A DNA stretch of 64,000 bases from DASQFQ01 sp963722815. GTDB taxonomy: Bacteria > Actinomycetota > Thermoleophilia > Solirubrobacterales > Solirubrobacteraceae. Below the pieces are notes generated by a model. It had not been told where the DNA came from and did not search any database. It saw only the letters and a program-made list of their open reading frames with translations. The first letter of the stretch is position 1, and each line of letters starts with the position of its first letter. The DNA lies in assembly GCA_963722815.1 (NCBI GenBank), contig CAVROM010000011.1:62001-126000 (forward strand), read 5' to 3'. This document shows positions 50,649-59,558 of the stretch, piece after piece. Both the position numbers and the translations under genes were made by a program.

Positions 50649-51416
50649 CTAGGGCTGGTTCCGCTCCCAGATCAGCTTCAGCCCGTTGAGGGTGAGCAGG
50701 TCGTCGACCTCGCTGATCGAGTCGCAGAACGGCACGATCGCGCTCGCCAGCCCGCCGGTGGCGAGCATGTGGGTCTCCTCGCCCAACTCGGCGCGCAGGC
50801 GCGCGAGGATGCCGTCGACCATGCCCGCGTAGCCGTAGACGGTGCCGGCCCGGATGGCGTCGATCGTCGTCTTGCCGATCAGCGCGCGCGGGGTGCCGAG
50901 CTCGATCTTCGGCAGCGCGGCGGCGCGCTCGGTGAGCGCCTCCATCGAGATCTCGACGCCGGGGAAGATGATCCCGCCGAGGTACTCGCCGCCGGCGCTG
51001 ACGACGTCGTAGGTCACCGCGGTGCCGAAGTCGACGACCACGCACGGCCCGCCGACCTTCTCGTAGCCGGCGACCGCGTTGACGAGCCGGTCGGGGCCGA
51101 TCTCGTGCGGGTTGTCGTAGCGGATCGGCATGCCGGTGCGGAGCCCGGGGCCGACCATCTTCACGTCCGCGTCCAGGTACTGCGCGCCCATCGCGGTGTA
51201 CTCCGGCCGCAGCTGCGGGACCGTCGACGAGACGATCATCCCGTCGAGCATCTCGAGGTGCATGCCGCGCAGCGCGAGCAGGTTGCGCAGCGCCGCGCCG
51301 AGCTCGTCGGCCGTGGACTCGCGCACGGTGGCGAAGCGCCAGTGCCGGACGAGCTCGCCGTCGCGGTAGGTGCCGAGGTGCGTCTGGGTGTTGCCAGCGT
51401 CGACGACGAGGAGCAT
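50649..51416 (-). CDS. coaX: type III pantothenate kinase
   Basis: First step of CoA synthesis: phosphorylates pantothenate. 255 residues of the ASKHA fold: MLLVVDAGNTQTHLGTYRDG (phosphate-1 Asp6), NPHEIGPDRLVNAVAGYEKV, VVVDFGTAVTYDVVSAGGEY (Asp, Thr) and LGGIIFPGVEISMEALTERA. CoaX needs a monovalent cation and is not inhibited by CoA. ATG 51416 fits the family start. The gene order coaX-dus-greA-lysS-clpC is one likely operon. Confidence 0.96.
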   Translation of the reverse strand: MLLVVDAGNTQTHLGTYRDGELVRHWRFATVRESTADELGAALRNLLALRGMHLEMLDGMIVSSTVPQLRPEYTAMGAQYLDADVKMVGPGLRTGMPIRYDNPHEIGPDRLVNAVAGYEKVGGPCVVVDFGTAVTYDVVSAGGEYLGGIIFPGVEISMEALTERAAALPKIELGTPRALIGKTTIDAIRAGTVYGYAGMVDGILARLRAELGEETHMLATGGLASAIVPFCDSISEVDDLLTLNGLKLIWERNQP

Positions 51417-52839
51417 GACCTTTGGGGAGTATTGCTTGTGCCCGTGTCTCACCGGAAGTTAGCGTCGCGGGCGTGAGGGGGGTCGCCATCGCGCTGGTCG
51501 CTCTGGGCTGTTGCCTCGGCGCGCCCGCGGCCGCGCACGCCACGGTCTTCAACGTCGTCGTCGCCGACGGGAACCAAGACCCGACCGACGACCTGCCGGA
51601 CAACGACTACCTCTGGGCCTACACGACGGCGGATATCGCGAGCGGCATCGTCTGCGTGCACCCGGCGCCGGTGCAGCCGGGCGACCACTGTGACGACAAG
51701 GGCACGTGGGGTGAGTCGCCCGTGCCGCCCGCGACCGCCACGTTCACGCCGATCTCAGCACCACCTCTGCCGCCGGGGCGTTGGCAGATCCTGGCTGCCA
51801 ACGACGCGGACGATCCCGAGGACGACGCCACGTCGGTCGAATTCACCGTCACCCCCTGCGTGGGGGACTGCCCACTCGAAATCGGCCCTGAGCGCAAGGC
51901 TGACTTCGAGCGGGCTCGCGAGGTCGTGCTCGACTCCGTGAAGGCCGTCTGCACCGGGCTCAACGCGGTCGGGATCTACCAAGCCCTGCGTGCCGCACAG
52001 TTCGAGACGGAGATGGTCATGGCGTTCCCCGGCGGTGCGGGCGGAACGTTCGCGGTCACGTGGGGTCGCGTGGTGGAGGGAGCCGGCATCGGGATCAGAA
52101 CCTCGGCGCGGCTCGTCGGCCCGACGAAGCTCGGAAAGAACGCCTACCTGGACTGGGCGGCGTGGTTTGCCTGTCAGGCCTACGACCTCGCGAAGAAGCT
52201 CGCGGGGCAGGGGGATTCCCGGTCGCGGACCCCCGGCTCCCCGAAGGCCCGCCGCGACGCGGCTCCGGCATACGAGGTCCTTCCGCAGCCCGAGTTCCCG
52301 ACCTTGCCGTCGCTCGACGAGCCGGCGGTCGACAACCTGGGCGTCCACCTGGCCGGGATCGAGGGCAACATGGACGCGGTAGAGGTCGGCTGGGATCGGA
52401 TGGTGGCGGCGCGCGAGGCGAGCGCCGACGACTGGGCGCACGCGCAGGCGCGCGCGGTCGGAGCGGCCGGGCTGGAGCTCGCGCGTCACGCACGGCGTGC
52501 CGCCGCCTCGCTGCGAGGGTTCGCGGATGTCGCCGCCGCCGACCCTGACATCCCCGACCCGCTGGTCACACTGCAGGACATCGACGAAGCAGAGGACGTC
52601 CGCGCCCGCGTCCGCGCATCCGGGCTCACATCCGACGAGATCGCGGACCTCAAAGCCCAAGGCGGCAGCGACGCCGACGTCGAAGCCCTGAAGACCATCG
52701 TCACACGGGATGTCTCGGACGCCCCGATCGGCCGGAGCCTGCCGGATCTGATTCGCGACCAGGCGCAGAGCTACGAGGACTTGATCGCTCCGGCTGACGC
52801 CCTCGGTCGGGAGGCGGCCGCCGTTGCCGGACGCACGAA

Positions 52840-54420
52840 CCAGGCGCCGCATGCCGCATTCAGCATCACCGGGGTCAGCGGCCCCGCGCCACAGCCGGCG
52901 ACGTTCACCGACGAGTCCGACGACCCCGACCACGACCCGCTGACCGTGACGTGGGACTTCGGCGACGGCACGTTCGGCGCCGGGAACAACCCCTCGCACA
53001 CCTACCTGGCAGACGGCGAATACACCGTCACGCAGACGGTCTCTGACGGGTACACGACGGACACCGCGACGAGGATCGTGACCGTCGGGGCGCCCAACCA
53101 GACCCCGACGGCTGCGTTCACGGCAGAGCCTGCGAGCGGGGACGCGCCGCTCGACGTGAGCTTCGACGCCACTTCCTCGAGCGATCTCGACGGCCAGGTC
53201 ACCACCTACAGCTGGGACTTCGGCGACGGTGGCACGGGCAGCGCCGCAACGATCTCGCACACGTACGCCTCGCCCGGTACATACACGGCGACGCTCACCG
53301 TCACCGACAACGATGGCGCGACGGCCACCTCGACGCGGACCATCGACGTCGCGCAACCCAATATGCCGCCCGCGGCGTCCTTCACCGCCACGCCGACCTC
53401 CGGCACCGTGCCGCTGCAACGTCGCCTTCGACGCCACGGGCTCGATCGACGGAGACGGGAGCATCGTCGCGTACGCGTGGACCTTCGGCGACGGCAACGC
53501 GGCCATCGGTTCGGCGCCGTCGCACACCTACACCGCCGCCGGGACGTACACAGTCACCCTGACCGTGACCGACGACGACGGCGCGACCGCTGCGTCGACC
53601 TCGACGATCACGGCGACGGATCCTGAGAACGTTGCGCCGACGGCGGCGTTCACGGCCACTCCCGATTCGGGCACCGCCCCGCTCGAGGTCGCGTTCGACG
53701 CCGGCGCGTCGGCCGACTCCGACGGCGCGGTGAGCTCGTACGCGTGGAGCTTCGGCGACGGCAACGCGGCGAGTGGCGTGGCGCCCTCCCATACGTTCAC
53801 GACGGCCGGCACGTACACGGTGACGTTGACCGTCACGGACGACGATGGCGCCACCGACACGGCGCAGAGGACGATCGGCGTCGCGGCGCCGGGCAATACG
53901 GCGCCGACCGCTGTGTTGAGCGCGGTGCCGTCGTCGGGCGACGCTCCGCTCGACGTGACGTTCGACGCCTCCGGCTCGTCGGACCAGGAGGGCGCCATCG
54001 CAAGCGCGACGCTCGACTTCGGCGACGGCGCGAGCGCCGCGCACGGGCTCGACCCTGCACACCTACACGACGCCGGGCGCCTACACCGCCACGCTGACCG
54101 TGACCGACGAGGACGGCGCGACCGACGCGACGACCCAGACGATCAACGGTCACGAAGCGCGAACCAGAAGCCGCATGCCGAGTTCACCGCCGACCCGGTC
54201 TCGGGCGACTCGCCGCTGAACGTGTCCTTCGACGCGTCGGGATCCACCGACGAGGTCGGGATCGTCTCCTACGAGTGGGACTTCGGCGACGGCGCCACCG
54301 GATCCGGCATAACTGCGGCCTACGTGTACCGGAAGCGGCGGTGCCTTCATGGCCACGCTGCGCGTGACGGACACGGACGGCGCCACCGATGAGGCGAGCA
54401 AGCGAATCGACGTCACCGCC
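52840..54420 (+). repeat. array of six PKD domains, about 260 bp each
   Basis: Each unit starts like TPTAAFTAEPASGDAPLDVS, has WDFGDG or YAWSFGDGNAA, then SHTYTAAGTYTVTLTVTDDD G. Units begin near 52850, 53100, 53360, 53635, 53890 and 54165. High DNA similarity between units can cause assembly errors, and frame breaks fall inside units 3, 5 and 6. Confidence 0.85.
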
Positions 54421-55937
54421 GCCAGCCACGCGCCCGAGCCGGTCGACGACACGCTCGCCGCGGAGGGCGCCGGTGCGCTCGACGTGCTCGCCAACGACAA
54501 CGACCCTGACAACGACGCGCTCCGCGTCGTCGCCACCGCCGCGCCCGCGCACGGCACCGCGAGCTGCGCCGCCCTCGGCGGCTGCCTCTACACGGCCACG
54601 GCCGGCTACGCAGGGCCCGACAGCTTCACGTACCGCGTGGCCGACACCGGCGGCCTCGAGGCAACCGCCAAGGTGAGCGTCGACGTCACCACGGCGCCGG
54701 CTTCGTCGACCTTCGTGCCCCGCGCCGACCACGCCGCCACGCGCCAGGGCACGGCGGTCACCGTCCACGTCCTCGCCAACGACACCGGCACGGGTCTGCA
54801 CCTCACCCACGCCAGCCATCCAGCGCACGGCGCCGTCGCCTGCGAGGACGACGGGACGTGCGTCTACACACCCGCCGCGGGCTACTCCGGCGACGACGGG
54901 TTCTCCTACACGGTCGCGAACGGCGACGGCGAGGAGCGGAGCGCCGACGTCGGGATCGCGATCGCGCCGTCCGCCGCGGGCTACGGCGTCACGGTCGGCG
55001 GCGCGCCGGCCGCGGCGCGCAAGGCCGGCCTCGTCGAGGGCCAGGCAGCGAGCTGGGGCGCCGCGGTCGTCACCCGCGCCCGCCGGCGTGACCGATGAGG
55101 CGCTCGCCGCGCTCCCCCTCCCGGCGGTGACCGCCGAGCTCGACGGCGCGCACGCGCGTCAAGCCGCCGTCGGTGCGCACCGCGCGCGGCTGGACGGCCG
55201 AGCCCGTCACGTCCGGCGCTCGCGCGCTGCATGCCAAGGCCGGGAGCGACGCGCTGCTGGGCGAGGTGTCCGACGCGATCCCGCGGCCGCTGCCGGCCAT
55301 CGGCCAGGGCACCGGCGGCGACGGGCACGTGCCGATCCTCGTCGGCTCGAAGGTCTTCGCGTTCTTCCACCACAGCACCCCCACGCAGGTCACCTGCGTC
55401 GACCGGGCCACCGGCAGCCTCTGCCCCGGCTATCCGAAGACGCTCAACCAGGCGACGACGAACATCCCCGGCCCCGCGGTGGTCGTCGGCACGCGGATCT
55501 ACGTCCACCTCTCGCCGATGCAGTTCGCCGCGCAGCGGACGGCGCAGGCCCTGTACTGCTGGGACGCCGCGAAGGACCGCACCTGCGGCCTGATCGTCGC
55601 CGACCGGCTCGACCGCCAGTACGCATACGCCTCCGCGCCCGTGCTGATCGGCGGCAAGCTGTACTTCGGCGGCGACGGCGGCTCGCCTCTACTGCGTCGA
55701 CCCCGCCACGAACGCGCCGTGCGCGGTCGCCTCGCTCCCCACCGGCCTCGGCACCGGACGCGAACGAGTACGACATCGTCGGCCACGGCTCCCGCGTGTA
55801 TCTCGGGCGGCTCGACGGGCTGGCGGCGTGCATCGACGTGACGGCGGCCGGGCCGTGCCCGGGCTGGGCGCTGCCGAGGCAGCTCGCCGGCCCAGAACCT
55901 GGTCACCCACCACAATGCGGCCGGCACGGCCGACGGC

Positions 55938-57422
55938 GTGTGCTCGATCGGCCAGGGCGCCGGCCAGTGCTACACCGACGCCGCCCCGGCCGCCGCGATC
56001 CCCATCACCGGCTGGCCCGGTACCGAGGACTACTACTCGGTCACCGCCGAGGCCGAGATCGGGAAGCGCACGCTCATGGCCGCCCACGGCCGCGGCGGCC
56101 TCGGATGCTGGGACTGGACGACGATGGCGCCGTGCACGGGCGGCGACTACGTGGACGGCTGGCTCGACCACGACACCCAGGCGGAGGCGCTGCCGATGGC
56201 GTACGGCGCCGCCTACGACGGGTCGTGCGTCGTCGGCCTCGGCGACCCGGGGCTGATCTTCACCGTCGATCCGGCCGGGCACGCGCCTTGCACCAGCCTC
56301 GGCGCCGGCACCGAGCCGCGCACGATCGACCTGCGCGACCAGCGGTGCGACAACACGGTCGGCGGAGCCACGTGGCAGGCGGTGGCACTGGCCGACAGCG
56401 CGCCGGGCGAGCTCGCCGCCGTGACCGTCACCGTCCGCGACGCCGCCACCGGCGCGCTGCTGGCGACCAAGGACATCACCGGCAGCAAGCTCGATCTCAG
56501 CGGCATCGATCCGAAGGCCCATCCCGCGATCACCGTGGCCGCGAACGCGATCAGCACCTCCGGCGACCCCGCGTGGGCGGACTCGGTACCGCCGCGCATC
56601 CGCGTCGCCTGGAAGGCGGACCCGAAGCAGCTCTGCTTCGAGACCACGACGCAGCTCGCGTGCGCCTCCCCGCTCGCGCCGATCGGGGTGACCGCGTCGA
56701 TCGACGGCTCGACGGCGAAGGACGAGGAGACGCTCGACGTCGTCCGCGGCGCCTGTCCGCCGAAACCCACGCCGACGCCGAAGCCCAGCGCGGGCGGCAC
56801 GGCCGGCAACACGCAGCAGCCGAGCGCCGCCGACCTCGTCCGCGCGTGCACCAGCCGCGGCGTGGTGCTCGAGGACGTGGTCCCGGCCGGCAACCGCGTG
56901 AAGCTGCTCGGCGTGGCCGAGCAGCGCTTCAAGGGGCGCCGCGTCGACATCGTCTTCGCCGCCACCGGGAAGGTCGTCGCGCGGCCCACGGTCGGGCCCG
57001 ACGGATCGTTCGCCGCGACCGCGCCGATGCCGCCGCGGCGGCTGCGCAGCTCCAACCGCGCCCGCTACCAGGCGCGCGTCGGCGGCGAGCGGTCGCTGAA
57101 CCTCAAGCTCATGCGGCGCATGCTGGTCACCTCGGTGCGGACGAGCGGCGGCAAGGTCACGATCGCGGGCAAGGTAATCGGCCCCCTCGCGCTGCGCGCC
57201 AAGGACCGCGAGATCGTGCTCGAGCGGCGGGTCACGTGCACGCGGCTCGCCACCGTCAGCCGCTTCCGCCCGCGCTCCAGCGGGGCGTTCAAGGTCACGG
57301 TGCCGGTGCCGGCGGGCACGTCGGCGGCGGTCTACCGTCTGCGCACGAAGGTGCGGGTGAGCACGCACGGCAGCCGCCTGTCGAGCACGTTCACGCTCCC
57401 GCGGGCCATCGGCTTCCGCTGA
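55938..57422 (+). CDS. intact C-terminal segment of the giant PKD protein
   Basis: The longest unbroken part of the 3' half, 494 residues in one frame (CSIGQGAGQCYTDAAPAAAI...GSRLSSTFTLPRAIGFR). It has four Cys pairs in YYSVTAEAEIGKRTLMAAHG/GLGCWDWTTMAPCTGGDYVD-like loops, the PTPTPKPSAGGTAGN linker near residue 275, and two C-terminal Ig-like domains (GRRVDIVFAATGKVVARPTV, KVTIAGKVIGPLALRAKDRE). On its own it lacks a signal peptide, so it is very unlikely to be a separate gene; gene callers would nevertheless report it. Confidence 0.6.
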   Translation: MCSIGQGAGQCYTDAAPAAAIPITGWPGTEDYYSVTAEAEIGKRTLMAAHGRGGLGCWDWTTMAPCTGGDYVDGWLDHDTQAEALPMAYGAAYDGSCVVGLGDPGLIFTVDPAGHAPCTSLGAGTEPRTIDLRDQRCDNTVGGATWQAVALADSAPGELAAVTVTVRDAATGALLATKDITGSKLDLSGIDPKAHPAITVAANAISTSGDPAWADSVPPRIRVAWKADPKQLCFETTTQLACASPLAPIGVTASIDGSTAKDEETLDVVRGACPPKPTPTPKPSAGGTAGNTQQPSAADLVRACTSRGVVLEDVVPAGNRVKLLGVAEQRFKGRRVDIVFAATGKVVARPTVGPDGSFAATAPMPPRRLRSSNRARYQARVGGERSLNLKLMRRMLVTSVRTSGGKVTIAGKVIGPLALRAKDREIVLERRVTCTRLATVSRFRPRSSGAFKVTVPVPAGTSAAVYRLRTKVRVSTHGSRLSSTFTLPRAIGFR

Positions 57423-57438
57423 GTAGACTCGCGCCGCC

Positions 57439-58185
57439 GTGCCGACCACCCTCTACGCCGTCCCCGCCTCGCATCCGTGCGCGGCGGTGGAGAAGGCGCT
57501 CCAGCTCAAGGGCATCGAGTACCGCCGGGTCGACATCCCGCCGGTCGCCCACAAGGCCGTGCAGAAGGCGCGGTTCGGCCGTGGGACGGTGCCGGGCCTG
57601 CGGCTCGACGGGCGCAAGATCATCGGCTCGCGCGAGATCATGCGCGCGCTCGATGACGCGGTGCCCGAGCCGCCGCTGCTGCCGGCGGACGAGAAGGAGC
57701 GCAAGTCGGTCGGGCTCGCCGAGCAGTGGGGCGACGAGGTGCTGCAGCCGTTGGCCCGGCGGGTCATCTGGGTGGCGCTGCGGCGCTCGCCGGAGTCGAT
57801 GGCGTCCTACGGCGGCGACTCCTCGCTCCCGATCCCCGACGCGGTCACACGGCTCATGGCGCCGCTGGTCGCCCGCGCCGAGCAGAAGATCAACGACGGC
57901 ACCGATCTGAACGTCCGCGCCGACCTGCGCGCGCTCGACCACCACCTCGCGCGGGTCGAGCGATGGATGGAGCACGACGTCGTCGGCGGCGACGCGCCCA
58001 ACGCCGGGGATCTGCAGATCGGCTCGGGCCTCGCGCTGATCCTCACGATCGAGGACGTGGAGCGCGCCATCGGGGAGCGGCGCGCGTGCGAGCTCGCACG
58101 CCGCTGGTTCCCGGACTACCCGGGGCACGTACCCGCGGGAGCCCTCCCGGCGGAGTGGTTCCGCGAGCGAACTGCGGCTGGGTAG
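57439..58185 (+). CDS. glutathione S-transferase N-terminal domain protein
   Basis: A 248-residue protein with a thioredoxin-fold GST N-domain (PTTLYAVPASHPCAAVEKAL, RGTVPGLRLDGRKIIGSREI: the cis-Pro and SRE glutathione-like site) and a helical C-terminal domain. ALQLKGIEYRRVDIPP fits GST beta-alpha order. Actinobacteria of this type generally lack glutathione, so another thiol or no thiol may be used. GTG 57439 follows the giant gene by 16 bases. It may sit on that transcript. Ends 26 bases before a large palindrome. Confidence 0.82.
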   Translation: MPTTLYAVPASHPCAAVEKALQLKGIEYRRVDIPPVAHKAVQKARFGRGTVPGLRLDGRKIIGSREIMRALDDAVPEPPLLPADEKERKSVGLAEQWGDEVLQPLARRVIWVALRRSPESMASYGGDSSLPIPDAVTRLMAPLVARAEQKINDGTDLNVRADLRALDHHLARVERWMEHDVVGGDAPNAGDLQIGSGLALILTIEDVERAIGERRACELARRWFPDYPGHVPAGALPAEWFRERTAAG

Positions 58186-58211
58186 GGAGCGGGTCCAAAC
58201 CGCCAGGCGCC

Positions 58212-58260
58212 CACGAATGTCACCTCAAGGTCGGTATGCGACCTTGAGACGACACTCGTG
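58212..58260. repeat. 49-bp near-perfect palindrome between GST and folK
   Basis: Arms CACGAATGTCACCTCAAGG plus TCG and CGACCTTGAGACGACACTC plus GTG pair with three mismatches around GTATG. The convergent gap (58186-58302) contains nothing else. It may act as a bidirectional terminator, but no T tract follows either arm. Confidence 0.7.
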
Positions 58261-58302
58261 CCTCCGCGGCACCCCGAACCCAGCCCTCAATGCCGCCGTT
58301 CG

Positions 58303-58791
58303 TCAGACCCGCAGCGGCGGGCCGGAGCGACGCACCTCGGCGTCGTCTGGCACGGCGTCGGCGGCGCGCGTGCCGTCCGGCAGCGTCACCTCGGGATCGA
58401 GCTCGAGCAGCGGCACCAGCACGAACCTCCGCGCCGTCACCTGCGCGTGCGGGAGCGTCAAGCGGTCGGACGAGCAGGTGAGGTCGCCGAGCAGCAGGAG
58501 GTCGACGTCGATCGGCCGCGGCCCGTGGCGGACGCCGCCGGCCTCGCGACCCAGCTCCCGCTCGACCGCCTTGCAGGCGTCGAGCAGCGCCTCCGGGTCG
58601 AGGTCGGTCTCGATCCGGATCACCGCGTTGAGGAACTCCGGCTGGTCGAGCACCTCGCCCACCGGCTCGGTGTCGTAGACCGACGAGGACGCCAGCACGC
58701 GCACGCCGTGCTCCGGCAGCAGATCGACCGCGGCCTGCAGGTTCGCGCGGCGGTCGCCGACGTTGGAGCCGAGGCCGAGGTGCCCGATCAC
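58303..58791 (-). CDS. folK: 2-amino-4-hydroxy-6-hydroxymethyldihydropteridine pyrophosphokinase
   Basis: Transfers pyrophosphate from ATP to 6-hydroxymethyl-dihydropterin in folate synthesis. The 162-residue protein has LGLGSNVGDRRANLQAAVDL, the pterin-binding VLDQPEFLNAVIRIETDL and GPRPIDVDLLLLGDLTCSSD (metal-binding Asp pair), then LPHAQVTARRFVLVPLLELD. GTG 58791 overlaps the thioesterase stop (GTGA), an unusual partner: folK is separated from folB and folP by a block of four accessory genes. Confidence 0.95.
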   Translation of the reverse strand: MIGHLGLGSNVGDRRANLQAAVDLLPEHGVRVLASSSVYDTEPVGEVLDQPEFLNAVIRIETDLDPEALLDACKAVERELGREAGGVRHGPRPIDVDLLLLGDLTCSSDRLTLPHAQVTARRFVLVPLLELDPEVTLPDGTRAADAVPDDAEVRRSGPPLRV

Positions 58792-59558
58792 CGCGGGTTC
58801 CTCACGATCGCCAGCTGGCGCGAGTGGGCGAGCAGGACGCCGTCCTCGCTCCACAGCTCGCCGTCCTCCTCCCACGTGCCCCCAGCGCCGAGCCGCGTGG
58901 AGAACAGCCCGAGCACCCACGGGTGGTCGCCGGCCGGCACGCCGGGCGCCGCGCGCCAGTGGATCGTGAGGTCGATGGTGGGCACGAAGTTGGGCTCGTC
59001 CATGTGCGCGAACGCCGCCGGGATCCAGGCGTCGGTGAGCGCGGCGAGCAGTACCGGGTCGGCCGGGCGCGGCTGGGCGGTGCGCATCCAGGCGCCGTTG
59101 TGCGGGGCCGAGAGCGGGCGCATCTCGTAGTTGGCGAGGAACGGGAAGGCCCCGTCGGTGTCGAGGCTGGCGATCTCGGCCGGCGGCGGCACGTCGGGGC
59201 GCTCGAGCACGTCCCACGACGGCTGCCCCTCGCGCCAGGCGCTGCAGGCGCCGAGCCCGTAGGCGACCGTGGTGCCGCCCTGGAGCACGCGGATCGAGGC
59301 GAACGTCGTCGTGCGGCCGGCGCGCTCGACGGCCGCGCGGACCTCGAGCTCGCCCGCCTCCGGCGGCGCCAGGTAGTGCAGCGACAGCGAGCGCGGCGAC
59401 TGCTCCGGCCCGGCGAGGTCCGCCAGCGCGCGGGTGGCGAGCGCGGCCACGAGCCCGCCGTTCGGCCCGCGCTGGACGAACCAGTGCTCCTTCACCTCGG
59501 CGCGCCAGCGCCCGTCGGCGCCCTCGAGCGCCGTGTCCATGTCGAACCGGTTCGTCAC
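58788..59558 (-). CDS. acyl-CoA thioesterase (TesB-like double hot-dog)
   Basis: A 256-residue thioesterase-family protein with two hot-dog halves. WFVQRGPNGGLVAALATRAL and SLSLHYLAPPEAGELEVRAA in the first, and WMRTAQPRPADPVLLAALTD, DEPNFVPTIDLTIHWRAAPG in the second, match actinobacterial TesB-like proteins (the conserved Asp-Thr/Gln pair in the second half). It would hydrolyse acyl-CoA. GTG 59558 overlaps the MMPL stop and the end overlaps folK, so MMPL, thioesterase and folK are translationally linked. Confidence 0.85.
   Translation of the reverse strand: MTNRFDMDTALEGADGRWRAEVKEHWFVQRGPNGGLVAALATRALADLAGPEQSPRSLSLHYLAPPEAGELEVRAAVERAGRTTTFASIRVLQGGTTVAYGLGACSAWREGQPSWDVLERPDVPPPAEIASLDTDGAFPFLANYEMRPLSAPHNGAWMRTAQPRPADPVLLAALTDAWIPAAFAHMDEPNFVPTIDLTIHWRAAPGVPAGDHPWVLGLFSTRLGAGGTWEEDGELWSEDGVLLAHSRQLAIVRNPR

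Larger units (their letters stand above)
51473..57422 (+). pseudogene. giant secreted PKD/cadherin-like protein with at least nine frameshifts
   Basis: One apparent gene of nearly 2000 residues. GTG 51473 opens a signal peptide (VRGVAIALVALGCCLGAPAA, AHA); 51600-52830 code a helical N-terminal region; 52840-54420 six PKD domains; 54430-54990 two cadherin/Big-like domains (LDVLANDNDPDNDALRVVAT, VTVHVLANDTGTGLHLTHAS). From 54960 YGVTVGGAPAAARKAGLVEG to 57422 a large region with repeated Cys pairs (GHVPILVGSKVFAFFHHSTP, VTCVDRATGSLCPGYPKTLN, CSIGQGAGQCYTDAAPAAAI) that may be a beta-propeller-like fold, ending in Ig-like strands. Breaks at about 53418, 54055, 54150, 54335, 55085, 55155, 55690, 55760 and 55890. 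I recall similar proteins in Solirubrobacter; not verified. Confidence 0.72.
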
